Shown here piece after piece: positions 29,037-37,728 of a DNA stretch of 64,000 nt. Location: positions 100,983 through 164,982 of the forward strand of contig CAZMZF010000003.1 in NCBI GenBank assembly GCA_964570765.1, given 5' to 3'. Origin of the DNA: CAZMZF01 sp964570765. GTDB taxonomy: Bacteria; Zixibacteria; MSB-5A5; RBG-16-43-9. The position numbers were made by a program, and so were the translations under genes. Every line of letters starts with the position of its first letter. Positions within the stretch are counted from its first letter, which is position 1. Under the pieces are notes generated by a model. The model searched no databases. It worked only from the letters and a program-made list of their open reading frames with translations, and had not been told where the DNA came from.

Positions 29037-29064
29037 ATAATATAGAATTATATATCCTTGTCAA
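29037..29064 (-). promoter_or_regulatory. Promoter for tRNA-Leu
   Basis: On the reverse strand TTGACA (29059-29064) is followed by TATTAT after 16 bp (29037-29042); an overlapping TATAAT lies 19 bp away. It is about 90 bp upstream of the tRNA. Confidence 0.6.
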
Positions 29065-29080
29065 GCTTTCTTTTTAAGAG

Positions 29081-29285
29081 CTCTGAAAAAGTCGAATATA
29101 GAAGTCGGGTCCAGAATGGATCCATTGGACAGGGGTGCCCGACCTATCCTACGGTGGCTACGAGCCCGCCCGCCCGTATGGGCGCCAGACGTAGTCTCCG
29201 TCTCTAGGACTGAAAATCAGCACCTTACGCTTACGCCGGTGGTCCGCCAGAGGCGGACCAGCCCCGCAAAATGAGTTTTTCAGAA
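29081..29285. repeat. Possible MITE-like element
   Basis: A GC-richer block of about 200 bp is bounded by TCTGAAAAAGTC and the inverted match GAGTTTTTCAGAAA. Inside are several palindromic pieces, among them GGTCCGCCAGAGGCGGACC, which belongs to the TCCGCC/GGCGGA family, and a GTCGGGTCC...GCCCGAC pair. There is no open frame of note. The mobile nature is an inference from the ends. Confidence 0.4.
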
Positions 29286-29334
29286 ACCTCTTTTAAATAA
29301 TCTCAGAAGATTATATTTAAGTTACAAAAAATTG

Positions 29335-29363
29335 TTGCCTTTCTCAAATGAAGTGACTATAAT
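29335..29363 (+). promoter_or_regulatory. Promoter for tRNA-Ser(CGA)
   Basis: TTGCCT (29335-29340), 17 bp, TATAAT (29358-29363). The surrounding 90 bp are closely matched by the region before the other tRNA-Ser at 41812, with the same -35, spacing and -10, which supports a real promoter. Confidence 0.75.
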
Positions 29364-29417
29364 AAATTAAAAGTTTAGAGTTAATTGGAGTTTCTAACAA
29401 ACGCCAAACTGTATGCC

Positions 29418-29508
29418 GGAGAGGTGCCGGAGTGGTTGAACGGGACGGTCTCGAAAACCGTTTTCCGCCTACGGCGGAACGGGGGTTCGAATCCCCCCCT
29501 CTCCGCCA
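29418..29508 (+). tRNA. tRNA-Ser (CGA anticodon), palindromic variable arm
   Basis: A type II tRNA with acceptor GGAGAGG/CCTCTCC, anticodon stem ACGGT/ACCGT, loop CTCGAAA (anticodon CGA) and an encoded GCCA end. The long variable arm contains TTCCGCCTACGGCGGAA, which fits the dispersed TCCGCCTNNGGCGGA palindrome family. Confidence 0.96.
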
Positions 29509-29532
29509 GTTTATGCAACCAATAAAAAGTAG

Positions 29533-29556
29533 AACAGGCATCCCAGCCTGTTTTTT
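29533..29556 (+). terminator. Terminator after tRNA-Ser(CGA)
   Basis: AACAGGC-ATCCCA-GCCTGTT followed by TTTT, 25 bp after the tRNA. It is a standard intrinsic terminator. The remaining bases to 29796 are AT-rich with no gene seen. Confidence 0.85.
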
Positions 29557-29796
29557 AGTATCAAACTAAGATGTTTTCTCACTGAATCAATTGATTAGGT
29601 TTTTAAATAAGAAAACCTTCAGATTTCCAACTCACCTTATTAAGATAACTCGTAATTCCCAACCTTTATGTCGGACATTTTATTACATCTGATCCTGAGG
29701 ATCCAAAATAGGACAGAACGTCGGACGTTATGATTATAGTAGAAAAATGGAAGGCTAAATACTTTTCTTAAACTAAGATGTGTTATGTGGGAATAT

Positions 29797-30993
29797 TTAC
29801 TTTATCGATCCGAAAGATTGATACAGTGGCATAAAAGTAGAAAGTAGAATCAAAGCGGCAAAACCACCAAACCCGATTAAGATTAGTGGCTCCAGCAAAG
29901 TCAGGATCCTTTTGGTAAGCCTTTCGATATCCTTTTCAAAATATTCATTCACCTTGAGAAGCATTTTATCTACCATCCCATTTTCCTCCCCTAAAGCCAC
30001 CATACTGACCATAAAAGGAGGAAAAGGAAGCCCTTTCATTGACTCGGATAGAGACTCTCCTCTGGTAATTCTCTCCTCCATAACCTCGATTGAATGGATA
30101 ATGCTTTGATTTCCAATAGTCCCTTTTAACAGATCAAGAGAGGGCAATAGCCCGAAACCGGTTTTCAATAATAATGCAAGGTAATGACAGAATTTTGATA
30201 AAACTGTTTTCTGAACCACTGGCCCGAAAAGGGGAAATTTTATCTTTACAAAACTCAAATTATATTTTCCAGCCTCAGTTTTGGAATAGATAAAAATTCC
30301 AATTACAATTCCTATAAAGAAAAGAATAAAGATAAGCCACGTTCCTCTTACCAAACCAGTGCCAGCCATAATCACCCTGGTGATCAAAGGTAAGGGTGCT
30401 CCCAGCTCTTTTACCAGCTCCATCATTTTAGGCATAAGATAGAAAGCATAAAAACCGGCCACGCCGGACATAACCACCATAATCAAAATCGGGTACATCA
30501 TCGCTTGTTTAAGCGAAGATTCTAATTCCTCCTGTCTTTCTATAGAGACTACCAACTCTTGCATTATATCGGTCAGATGTCCGCCAGATTCACCTGCCCT
30601 TATGGCGCCTATATAAAAAGGAGGAAATACCTGAGGATAAGAAGCAATAGACTCCCCTAAACTTCCGGTTGCTTCTATCTTTTTAGCCACATCTGCAATT
30701 ACACTCCGGAATTTAGGGTTTCTCTCCTGAGCAACAATATTAGAAAAAGCTTTTAAGATAGGCAGTCCTGCTGAAAGCATTAACTGTAACTGAATGGTAA
30801 AAGATAAAATGTCCCTTTTTTGTATTTTTCCAGCTAAAGAAAATCCTTTCTTGGCTACCTTTTTGGTAACCTGAACCGGGTATAATCCTTTCTGACGGAT
30901 TACATCCTCAGCTTCCTCTAAACTCCTTGCCTGACAGACCCCTTTAACTTCTTTATTCTTCGGGTCTACTGCTTTATAGGTATATTCTGCCAT
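29797..30993 (-). CDS. pilC: Type IV pilus inner-membrane platform protein (PilC/GspF/MshG family)
   Basis: The 398-residue protein forms the inner-membrane platform on which the assembly ATPase works. It has a short N-terminal domain (YTYKAVDPKNKEVKGV) and two repeats of the T2SSF domain, about residues 58-180 and 260-385, each with membrane helices (for example YPILIMVVMSGVAGFYAFYL and LLEPLILIGFGGFAALILL) and the family motifs IKAGESGG-like IRAGESGGHL and ALGEENGMVDKML. It is the last gene of the pilus operon and shares one base with pilB. Confidence 0.95.
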   Translation of the reverse strand: MAEYTYKAVDPKNKEVKGVCQARSLEEAEDVIRQKGLYPVQVTKKVAKKGFSLAGKIQKRDILSFTIQLQLMLSAGLPILKAFSNIVAQERNPKFRSVIADVAKKIEATGSLGESIASYPQVFPPFYIGAIRAGESGGHLTDIMQELVVSIERQEELESSLKQAMMYPILIMVVMSGVAGFYAFYLMPKMMELVKELGAPLPLITRVIMAGTGLVRGTWLIFILFFIGIVIGIFIYSKTEAGKYNLSFVKIKFPLFGPVVQKTVLSKFCHYLALLLKTGFGLLPSLDLLKGTIGNQSIIHSIEVMEERITRGESLSESMKGLPFPPFMVSMVALGEENGMVDKMLLKVNEYFEKDIERLTKRILTLLEPLILIGFGGFAALILLSTFMPLYQSFGSIK

Positions 30994-32630
30994 TAGCCGG
31001 CTACTCTTAAAACCTCATCTAAGGTTGTTGTTCCAGCTAAAACTTTTTTTATCCCATCCTCAAACATAGATTCTATCTTAGCCACTTTTTCTATTTCATA
31101 TGAAGTAGCCCTTTGGGCTATTAACTGATTTATCTCTGGGGTTACCTCTAAAACCTCGAAAATCCCCATCCTGCCTCTATAGCCGGTATATTTACATTTC
31201 TCACAGCCTTTCCCTTTATAAAGGGTCATCTTCTGTAGCCTTTCTAAATGATAGGGTGCAAGCTCCTCTTCTTTCGGGGTATAGGTTGCCTTGCAGTGTG
31301 GACAGATCTTACGCAAAAGTCTCTGGGCAATTACTGCTAATAAGGATGTAGCTACGATAAATGGCTCCATCCCCATATCTAAAAGGCGAGCCACGGATGC
31401 AGAGGCAGTGTTAGCATGGACAGTTGAGAAGACTAAATGTCCGGTCATAGAAGCCCTGAAAGCCATCTGAGCGGTCTCAGTATCTCTCATCTCTCCTATG
31501 AGGATCACATCCGGATCGTGCCTCATCATGGCTCTCAGACCTTTGGCAAAAGTGTGTCCAGCCTTTTCTAAAACCTGGGATTGTTTGGTTAAGGGTATCT
31601 GGGATTCTATCGGGTCTTCCAAGGTGATAATATTCTTCTCTAAAGCATTTAAGGTTTTTAATGCCGCATAAAGAGTGGTCGACTTACCAGATCCGGTTGG
31701 ACCGGTTATAATTATCATCCCGAACGATTTCTGCACAAGCCTTCTGAATTTCTCCAGATTATCTCCGGTGAACCCAAGCTGGTCCAGGCTCAAAAGGAAC
31801 CTGGGCTTTGCCAGAATCCTCATAACCACTGATTCACCATGCATAATCGGTAAAGTGGAGACCCTGATATCCACCTCTTTGTTATTATATTTAAAACGGA
31901 TACTCCCATCCTGAGGAATCCTTTGTTCGGTTATATCCATACTTCCCATAATCTTCACTCGACTTACTGCTGCCGAATATATTTTTTTGGGAAGACTAAA
32001 TCCTGGCTCCAGGATACCATCAATCCGATACCTGATTCGTCCTACTTTATCATCTACCTCTAAGTGAATATCTGTAGCGCCCTCTCTTATCCCGTGAGCA
32101 ACAATGGCGTCAACCAATTTTATCAAAGGAGGGGTTTCATTTTCCACTTCCTCTACGCTCAGGGTTTGAATCAGGCTCTCCTCGATAATCTTATCTGTAG
32201 CTGCTCCCATTCCATAAAAAGCATCTATAGCCGCTAAGATATCCTCCTCGGCTGCAATTCGTGGCTCTATTTGCAAGTTCGTAATTTTCCTGAGCTTATC
32301 AATAGCCATTATATCGTTCGGATTCGCCATTGCTACTATGAGCTTCTTATCGATTATCTCTGAGGGGATGAGCTTGAACTCACGTGCAATATTTTCTGGT
32401 ACAAGCTGTATGGCATCAAGCTCTACCGGATTAATGCTGAAATCAAAATAGGTAGTTCCAGATTGCTGACTTAAAAGCTTAAGGATTACATTCGGATTGA
32501 CGAACCCCAATCTTTCGCAGATAATACCTACCTTCTCTCCGGTCCTTTTCTGTTCACGGAGAGCAACCTCAAATTGTTTAGGTGTAACAATTTTTGATTC
32601 CAGAAGTAATTCACCCAGCGATTTAGTCAT
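30993..32630 (-). CDS. pilB: Type IV pilus assembly ATPase (PilB/GspE/MshE family)
   Basis: A cytoplasmic hexameric ATPase that drives pilin polymerisation. About 545 residues from the ATG at 32630, which has AGGTGGG five bases upstream (a GTG at 32639 is also open). The N-terminus is an MshEN/GspE-N domain with LGELLLESKIVTPKQFEVAL, which in relatives can bind c-di-GMP. The catalytic domain has Walker A GPTGSGKSTT near 310-319, the Asp/Walker B box MRHDPDVILIGEMRDTETA and the tetracysteine zinc motif CPHC...CEKC. It overlaps the TPR gene by 8 bp. Confidence 0.95.
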   Translation of the reverse strand: MTKSLGELLLESKIVTPKQFEVALREQKRTGEKVGIICERLGFVNPNVILKLLSQQSGTTYFDFSINPVELDAIQLVPENIAREFKLIPSEIIDKKLIVAMANPNDIMAIDKLRKITNLQIEPRIAAEEDILAAIDAFYGMGAATDKIIEESLIQTLSVEEVENETPPLIKLVDAIVAHGIREGATDIHLEVDDKVGRIRYRIDGILEPGFSLPKKIYSAAVSRVKIMGSMDITEQRIPQDGSIRFKYNNKEVDIRVSTLPIMHGESVVMRILAKPRFLLSLDQLGFTGDNLEKFRRLVQKSFGMIIITGPTGSGKSTTLYAALKTLNALEKNIITLEDPIESQIPLTKQSQVLEKAGHTFAKGLRAMMRHDPDVILIGEMRDTETAQMAFRASMTGHLVFSTVHANTASASVARLLDMGMEPFIVATSLLAVIAQRLLRKICPHCKATYTPKEEELAPYHLERLQKMTLYKGKGCEKCKYTGYRGRMGIFEVLEVTPEINQLIAQRATSYEIEKVAKIESMFEDGIKKVLAGTTTLDEVLRVAG

Positions 32631-33996
32631 TTTTCCCACCTGTGGATTTCAAATAGTTAACTCTCTGATTAACGCTTTTTACCAGCTCTTTGTCTTTATC
32701 CGAAGAATTTTTAAGAAAAAGCTGATAATAGGTCAAAGCCTCATTTTTTTCTCCAGCTAAATCTTTTGCTCTGCCCAGAGAGTAAAGAATCTTAGGGTCA
32801 TTTGGATTAATCTGATAAGCTTCTATGTAATTTTTTATGGCTTCGCTAATTTTATTTTGTACTTCGAGATTTCTCCCTTTTAGCAAGTAGGCATTGCTAT
32901 TTTTAGGATCTGATATAAATAGTTTGTTTAAAAATTCATCTGCTTTTTCAAATTCATTTTTCCTCTGATATAAAAATGCAATGTTATACAAAACCTTTGG
33001 ATCTGCAGGCTTTTTATTTATTAGGTAGTTCAGTTCGTTTTCGGCTTCAAACAATTTCCCTTCTTCCAGATAGACTGTGGATAGATTCAAACGGGCTGGA
33101 TGAAAACTTGAATCCAGAGCCAGAGCTTTCAGGTAGCATTCCTCAGCTTCTTTCAGTTTTCCTGATCTCTGACTGCTCAACCCGAAGTCAAAATAGTTCT
33201 TCGCCAATTGACTGTTATCTTGAACCGAAACCTTATTTTCAGTTTTAGAATTCATTTCAGAGGAAGGAGTTGATAAAACCAGCTTATCAGGTAGGGAGAT
33301 TTTAGCCTTAGGCAATTTATTTTCAACTTTAGGGGCTGGTGATTTAATCTCAGGATTTGTAGATGTGGACATTCTCTCTTCTTTCTGAAAAATCATCTTC
33401 TCCGATTGGGATTCTATTTTTTTTACATCCTGAAATTTTTGAGCAGGTGTAGAAGCTACGACTTCAGGAGGATTCAGCTTTTCTTTTTTGTAAGTCTTCG
33501 CAGAAATATCACTCTTCATCTCAATTTTAGTAGACGGGATTTGAGCTACGGGCTTATCTGTTTTTAAAGAGGACTTAATTTCTGTTTTCAACACTTCCTT
33601 TTTTTCAGCCAGATTACTTTCTTTTTCAACTAAAGCTGGACCTGAGATCGCAGAAGAATCCACCTTTTCCTCAACTGATGCCTGGACCATTGAATCTGTT
33701 TGAAGTGCATTTTGATCCGAAGAAGTCTGAGCTAAAGACTTACTCCGAACTTTTTTCATCCTTTCAGCTAAATTCGCCTTTGTTTTAGCTATAATAGGAG
33801 AGGAATTCTTAAACTTGATATTCCATACAAAATAACCTGCAGTTCCCAACATTAAAAATACCATCAAAAACAGAATTAAGGGTAATACTCTTCTTCTTTT
33901 TTTCGGTAAAACAGGAATGACATCCTCAGATGTCTGTACTTTTATTTCAGATCTTTCCGCTTCTATCTTTTTTACAACCTCTGATATCAGTTTCAT
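32623..33996 (-). CDS. TPR-repeat membrane protein, MshN-like position
   Basis: A 457-residue protein with one membrane helix (VLPLILFLMVFLMLGTAGYFVW, about 37-58), a long Lys/Ser/Pro-rich low-complexity segment (about 65-265), and a C-terminal domain of about five TPR repeats starting near DNSQLAKNYFDFGLSSQRSGKLKEAE. It lies between the ExeA/MshM-like ATPase and the assembly ATPase, where MSHA pilus operons carry mshN, which has the same plan. The sequence itself shows only TPRs and a membrane anchor. It overlaps both neighbours (4 bp and about 8 bp). Confidence 0.75.
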   Translation of the reverse strand: MKLISEVVKKIEAERSEIKVQTSEDVIPVLPKKRRRVLPLILFLMVFLMLGTAGYFVWNIKFKNSSPIIAKTKANLAERMKKVRSKSLAQTSSDQNALQTDSMVQASVEEKVDSSAISGPALVEKESNLAEKKEVLKTEIKSSLKTDKPVAQIPSTKIEMKSDISAKTYKKEKLNPPEVVASTPAQKFQDVKKIESQSEKMIFQKEERMSTSTNPEIKSPAPKVENKLPKAKISLPDKLVLSTPSSEMNSKTENKVSVQDNSQLAKNYFDFGLSSQRSGKLKEAEECYLKALALDSSFHPARLNLSTVYLEEGKLFEAENELNYLINKKPADPKVLYNIAFLYQRKNEFEKADEFLNKLFISDPKNSNAYLLKGRNLEVQNKISEAIKNYIEAYQINPNDPKILYSLGRAKDLAGEKNEALTYYQLFLKNSSDKDKELVKSVNQRVNYLKSTGGKND

Positions 33997-35012
33997 ATAT
34001 TTTTCAATTTCTCCAATTCCATTCTTTTTAACGATCCTATCCGGCTTAAAAGCCTACTCTCCGAAGAAATCAGCCCTTTTAGGCTTTCAGAGCCATCCAG
34101 GATATGTTTTTCTAAAAGGATTTTGGTGTTATCCACAAACGCCGCCATCAGCGCTCTTTCGCACAGGGCATTAACCAGGCGAGGTGTTCCGGATGATAAT
34201 CTGTATATTTCATTTATAGCCTCCGGTGTGAAACTTATCTTTGGATCACCTCCAGCGATATTTAATTGAGCTTTAATATAGGGTTTGATCTCTACTGGTT
34301 CAAAAGGTAAAAGATGATAGCGAACCAGGATACGCTGATCTAATTGCCTTAAACCTCTGCTCCTTAACTTCTCCTCAAATTCCGGTTGGGCAAAAAGGAC
34401 TATTTGCAAGAGTTTATCTTTTTGAGTCTCTAAATTAGATAAAAACCTTAAACCCTCCAGTGCCTCATCCTTTAGCGATTGAGCCTCATCTACTAAAAGG
34501 ACAACCCTTTTTTTCTCCCGGTAAAAATTAAAAAGAAGGTGGGCTAATCTCTCTAAAAGCTCCCCTTCTGTTAAAACCTCCTCTTTATCATAATGCTCTG
34601 AGGAGTAACCCAAAAGGGTGATCATCATCTCCCTGGATGAAACCCTGGGGTCAAAAATCCTTGAGATCTTCAGATCGTTTCCTCCTTTCTCTATAAAATA
34701 GCGCGAGAGGATTGTCTTTCCTGTGCCTGGCTCACCTAAGATCAGAGTAAATCCCATCCCCTCATAGATCCCATATCTCAGGTGATTTAAAGCCTCAGCA
34801 TGAGAATTGGAGAAGAAGAAAAACTTTGGATCCGGTGTTACCGAAAATGGCTCCTCTTTAAATCCGAAGAACTCCCGGTAAGCTTCGATCAGATCAACTC
34901 GAATAATACCTTCTTTTCCCTCCTTTTTCCTGGAGAGATCAAATTCTTCAGTTGAAAATCTTTTGTCTTCAATTTCCTCTTCAGGTGTGGAACGATAAAT
35001 AAGCTTCATCAA
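33993..35012 (-). CDS. AAA ATPase of the ExeA/MshM family
   Basis: The 339-residue protein begins its recognised domain at YREFFGFKEEPFSVTPDPKFFF (about 45-66). It has Walker A GEPGTGKT at 93-100 and Walker B VVLLVDEAQSL near 170-180, then a sensor/lid region with LSSGTPRLVNALCERAL. ExeA and MshM help assemble the secretin; here the gene follows the secretin gene directly (one base apart). The first 40 residues are charged and not conserved in the family. Confidence 0.85.
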   Translation of the reverse strand: MMKLIYRSTPEEEIEDKRFSTEEFDLSRKKEGKEGIIRVDLIEAYREFFGFKEEPFSVTPDPKFFFFSNSHAEALNHLRYGIYEGMGFTLILGEPGTGKTILSRYFIEKGGNDLKISRIFDPRVSSREMMITLLGYSSEHYDKEEVLTEGELLERLAHLLFNFYREKKRVVLLVDEAQSLKDEALEGLRFLSNLETQKDKLLQIVLFAQPEFEEKLRSRGLRQLDQRILVRYHLLPFEPVEIKPYIKAQLNIAGGDPKISFTPEAINEIYRLSSGTPRLVNALCERALMAAFVDNTKILLEKHILDGSESLKGLISSESRLLSRIGSLKRMELEKLKNI

Positions 35013-35013
35013 T

Positions 35014-36471
35014 TTATTCCTCCTTATAACTTAATTTAGTGACCTTGGGGGTCAAAACAATTACCAGCTCTGATCTGATTTCTGTTCTCTCATCTCGTTT
35101 AAAGAAAAATCCCAGTAGTGGAATATCACCTAAAATTGGAACTTTTTTCTGATTTACTACCTGTTTGGAAGTGATTAATCCACCTAAGATCACACTCTCT
35201 CCGTCTTTTACCCCTACGGTTGTACTTACCTCTCTTATATCTAAAATGGGAGCCTTTAAGGTTTGCCCCTGAAATTCAAACTCCTCCCACTGGTTTATAT
35301 TCGTGACAATAGGGACAATCTGTAAAGTTACATAATCCTCAGAGGATATAAAAGCCGTAACTCCCATCAACATACCTAAAAGAGCTGTCTTCTGTTTAGG
35401 GATTATTACTGGCTGTCCTATCTGTACCCCTCCTGGTAAGCCGGTTAATTCCCAGTAAACTTGTACCTGTCCCACATTTATCATCGCAGTCTGCCCGTTC
35501 AAAACATTTAACCTGGGTTTAGAAAGTACTTTTACCTTACCATATTGCCCTAAGATGTTGAATAGAAAAGAAGCATCCGGGGTAGAACCGCTAAGCTGTA
35601 AAATCGAACCAGGCAAGGAAAGTTTTTGACTGGCTTCAATATTTATCTTATGCTTATCAAGTAAAACTGAAGTCAAAGCAGACCAATCTATACCATAAGA
35701 TTTCTGGTCCTGTAAGATTACCTCTAAAACCTCAGCCTCTATTATCACCTGGCGACCCAAGGAATTTTTCACCTGATTGATAAACCTCTCTACCTCTTTT
35801 AGATTTCTCTTCCGATCAGTAACCACCACTATCCCGCTTAATTTATTTATGAAATAGTCTCCTTCAGAGGAAATCAATTTTTTTACACCATCCTCTATCT
35901 GCTTCCACAGATCCATCGACTCTTCATTGGTCTTCCCTGATATCTGAAAACTTCCACTTAACCCTCCCATCTCAGTATTAGTCCCCAAGACATCACCACC
36001 TACATTGATGCTCGAAGTTATTTTGTTCGGGACCTCGCCTACCTCAAATTTCTTGGTATCAAAAAGTTTTATGTGCAGAGAAGGACTATTGGTAGAATAA
36101 AGATACTCGGTAGTACTTAATATGGTCTCCAGAGCTTCCTCCAGAGTCTGATTCTGAAAACTCACTGTTACTGGCACTCTTGGGTTCACCCCTTTCTCCC
36201 AGACTATATTTAACCCAGCTTCAGAAGCTATGGGGGCCAGGACATCTTCTAAAGGCGTTTCTTTAGCGGAGAAAGAAAAAAATCTGTTTTTCAAAACCTT
36301 ACCTTCCATCTCCGGAAGAAGATTTAACTCCGGTGGAAGCTCAGCTACCTTTTCAGCTTTTAGTGGCTGAAGGCTCTGCGAGCCCTCCTGAATAACGTTC
36401 TTAGAGGCGCAGGAAAAACTCAACAGAGAAATAAAAACTGATATAAAAAAATACTTTAAAAACCTACTCAT
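35014..36471 (-). CDS. Pilus secretin (PilQ/MshL family), lipoprotein
   Basis: An outer-membrane secretin subunit that forms the pilus exit channel. The start at 36471 (MSRFLKYF) has GGGGGT five bases upstream; the open frame begins at 36486. A lipoprotein signal ends at LLSFSC near residue 21. A secretin/TonB short N-terminal domain (about 60-110, with FSAKETPLEDVLAPIASEAGLNIVW) precedes an N1-like domain and the secretin core, with VIIEAEVLEVIL near 240 and VKDGESVILGGLITSK and PILGDIPLLGFFFKRD near the end. The length fits MshL/PilQ-short forms. Confidence 0.92.
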   Translation of the reverse strand: MSRFLKYFFISVFISLLSFSCASKNVIQEGSQSLQPLKAEKVAELPPELNLLPEMEGKVLKNRFFSFSAKETPLEDVLAPIASEAGLNIVWEKGVNPRVPVTVSFQNQTLEEALETILSTTEYLYSTNSPSLHIKLFDTKKFEVGEVPNKITSSINVGGDVLGTNTEMGGLSGSFQISGKTNEESMDLWKQIEDGVKKLISSEGDYFINKLSGIVVVTDRKRNLKEVERFINQVKNSLGRQVIIEAEVLEVILQDQKSYGIDWSALTSVLLDKHKINIEASQKLSLPGSILQLSGSTPDASFLFNILGQYGKVKVLSKPRLNVLNGQTAMINVGQVQVYWELTGLPGGVQIGQPVIIPKQKTALLGMLMGVTAFISSEDYVTLQIVPIVTNINQWEEFEFQGQTLKAPILDIREVSTTVGVKDGESVILGGLITSKQVVNQKKVPILGDIPLLGFFFKRDERTEIRSELVIVLTPKVTKLSYKEE

Positions 36472-37192
36472 TTTTACCCCCTTCAAAAGAAGGGACCGGA
36501 TGATAACCTAAAATCAGATCTCTTCCGTCCCTGGTAAGAACCACTCTATCAGAATTAATTTCTGAGACTAACCATCCTTCAAAAAGATCACCTACTTTAA
36601 CCCAGGCTTTTTTACTCGCCATATAAAGCAAAGCTGACCTTTTAACATCACTAATTAGAATAGCTTTTACCGTAATTTTATCTTGACTTTTCACCTGAGT
36701 ATTTGATACTGGTTTGGAAGTAAAAACAGGAGCTGGACTAAAGCCTTTCTTCATTTTAGCTAACTCTTCTTTTAACTTCTCCTGTTCCAGAGAATCTCTG
36801 AGCAATTCTATCTGCATCTTGATGATCTTTATACTTTCCTCTAACTCCGTGATCCTTCTATTCCCATTTCCAAAAGGATCCCTCCAGGCTTTAAGCATCT
36901 GATAAAGAGGAGTCTCTCCAAGCAGTTTTTGAGTCGAGTCTGATTTAGCAACTTTTACTGAGCTATCCGCAGAGATACTTTCTTTGGTCTGGATCGCTGG
37001 CTGAGTTTGATTTTCTGGTTTTCTTCTTAATTGGGGCCTCTCCACCGTCCTTTTATTTTTGGGTTCAGTTTTAACTTCTTCTTCTCCTCCTCCGGATAAC
37101 ATCTTAAAAGCAAAGAAACCGATTATCACAACAAGGACTAAGCCAAAAACTAAAAAGACCTTTTTGTTTTTTAATAACTCTTTAGCTGGCAT
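36464..37192 (-). CDS. PilP/MshK-like pilus alignment protein
   Basis: A 242-residue bitopic protein: membrane helix near residues 11-31 (VFLVFGLVLVVIIGFFAF), a charged linker with a coiled-coil segment (ITELEESIKIIKMQIELLRDSLEQEK), and a C-terminal domain about 170-235 (ITVKAILISDVKRSALLYMASKKAWVKVGDLFEGWLVSEI...) that resembles the beta domain of PilP/GspC, which contacts the secretin. The call relies on this domain and on position between pilO-like and secretin genes. Confidence 0.7.
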   Translation of the reverse strand: MPAKELLKNKKVFLVFGLVLVVIIGFFAFKMLSGGGEEEVKTEPKNKRTVERPQLRRKPENQTQPAIQTKESISADSSVKVAKSDSTQKLLGETPLYQMLKAWRDPFGNGNRRITELEESIKIIKMQIELLRDSLEQEKLKEELAKMKKGFSPAPVFTSKPVSNTQVKSQDKITVKAILISDVKRSALLYMASKKAWVKVGDLFEGWLVSEINSDRVVLTRDGRDLILGYHPVPSFEGGKNE

Positions 37193-37194
37193 CT

Positions 37195-37725
37195 TTAGGA
37201 ACCTCCTGGGGAAAGATAATATTTAATCCTCAGCTTAAGTTTGCCTGGAATATTTATCTCCTTCCCTCCCAGGGTAAATAAATCCACGATAAAAGGGTAT
37301 TCTTTCAAATAATCTAATAAGATTATCAACTGGTCATAAGAGGAATAGTTATTTACCCCCATTTCAATAGGTATCTCCTTAATCCCTACCAGACTTGGAA
37401 AATCAGCACTATTTTTTTCCTGACCAATTTTCACCTGACATTCTAAACTTACCTGACTCATCAAACTCTGCATAAACTCCTCTAACAGAGCCTTATTCAC
37501 CTGAGGTTCTGCCACATAAGGAACTTCCTGAAGTTTACCCCCTTTTAATCTCCTTAAAGCCAGAGATTCGCTCAGTCTTCTTACATCCTCTAAATGAGCT
37601 TTCAGCCCAACTACACTTACTTTCTTCTGGTTTATCTGGGCTTGCAAAGAGCGAATTTGCCTGATCCCGAAGAATAAAATCAAAACAATCACTACCACCG
37701 CTATTAAAAAGAATTGTTTTTTCAC
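37195..37725 (-). CDS. PilO/MshJ-like pilus alignment protein
   Basis: A 176-residue bitopic protein with an N-terminal membrane helix (FFLIAVVVIVLILFFGI), a coiled coil (about 25-60) and a ferredoxin-like periplasmic domain (about 85-175) that includes IPIEMGVNNYSSYDQLIILLDYLKEYPF, the pattern typical of PilO/GspM. PilO pairs with PilN to align the inner-membrane complex. Confidence 0.8.
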   Translation of the reverse strand: MKKQFFLIAVVVIVLILFFGIRQIRSLQAQINQKKVSVVGLKAHLEDVRRLSESLALRRLKGGKLQEVPYVAEPQVNKALLEEFMQSLMSQVSLECQVKIGQEKNSADFPSLVGIKEIPIEMGVNNYSSYDQLIILLDYLKEYPFIVDLFTLGGKEINIPGKLKLRIKYYLSPGGS

Positions 37726-37728
37726 TTT

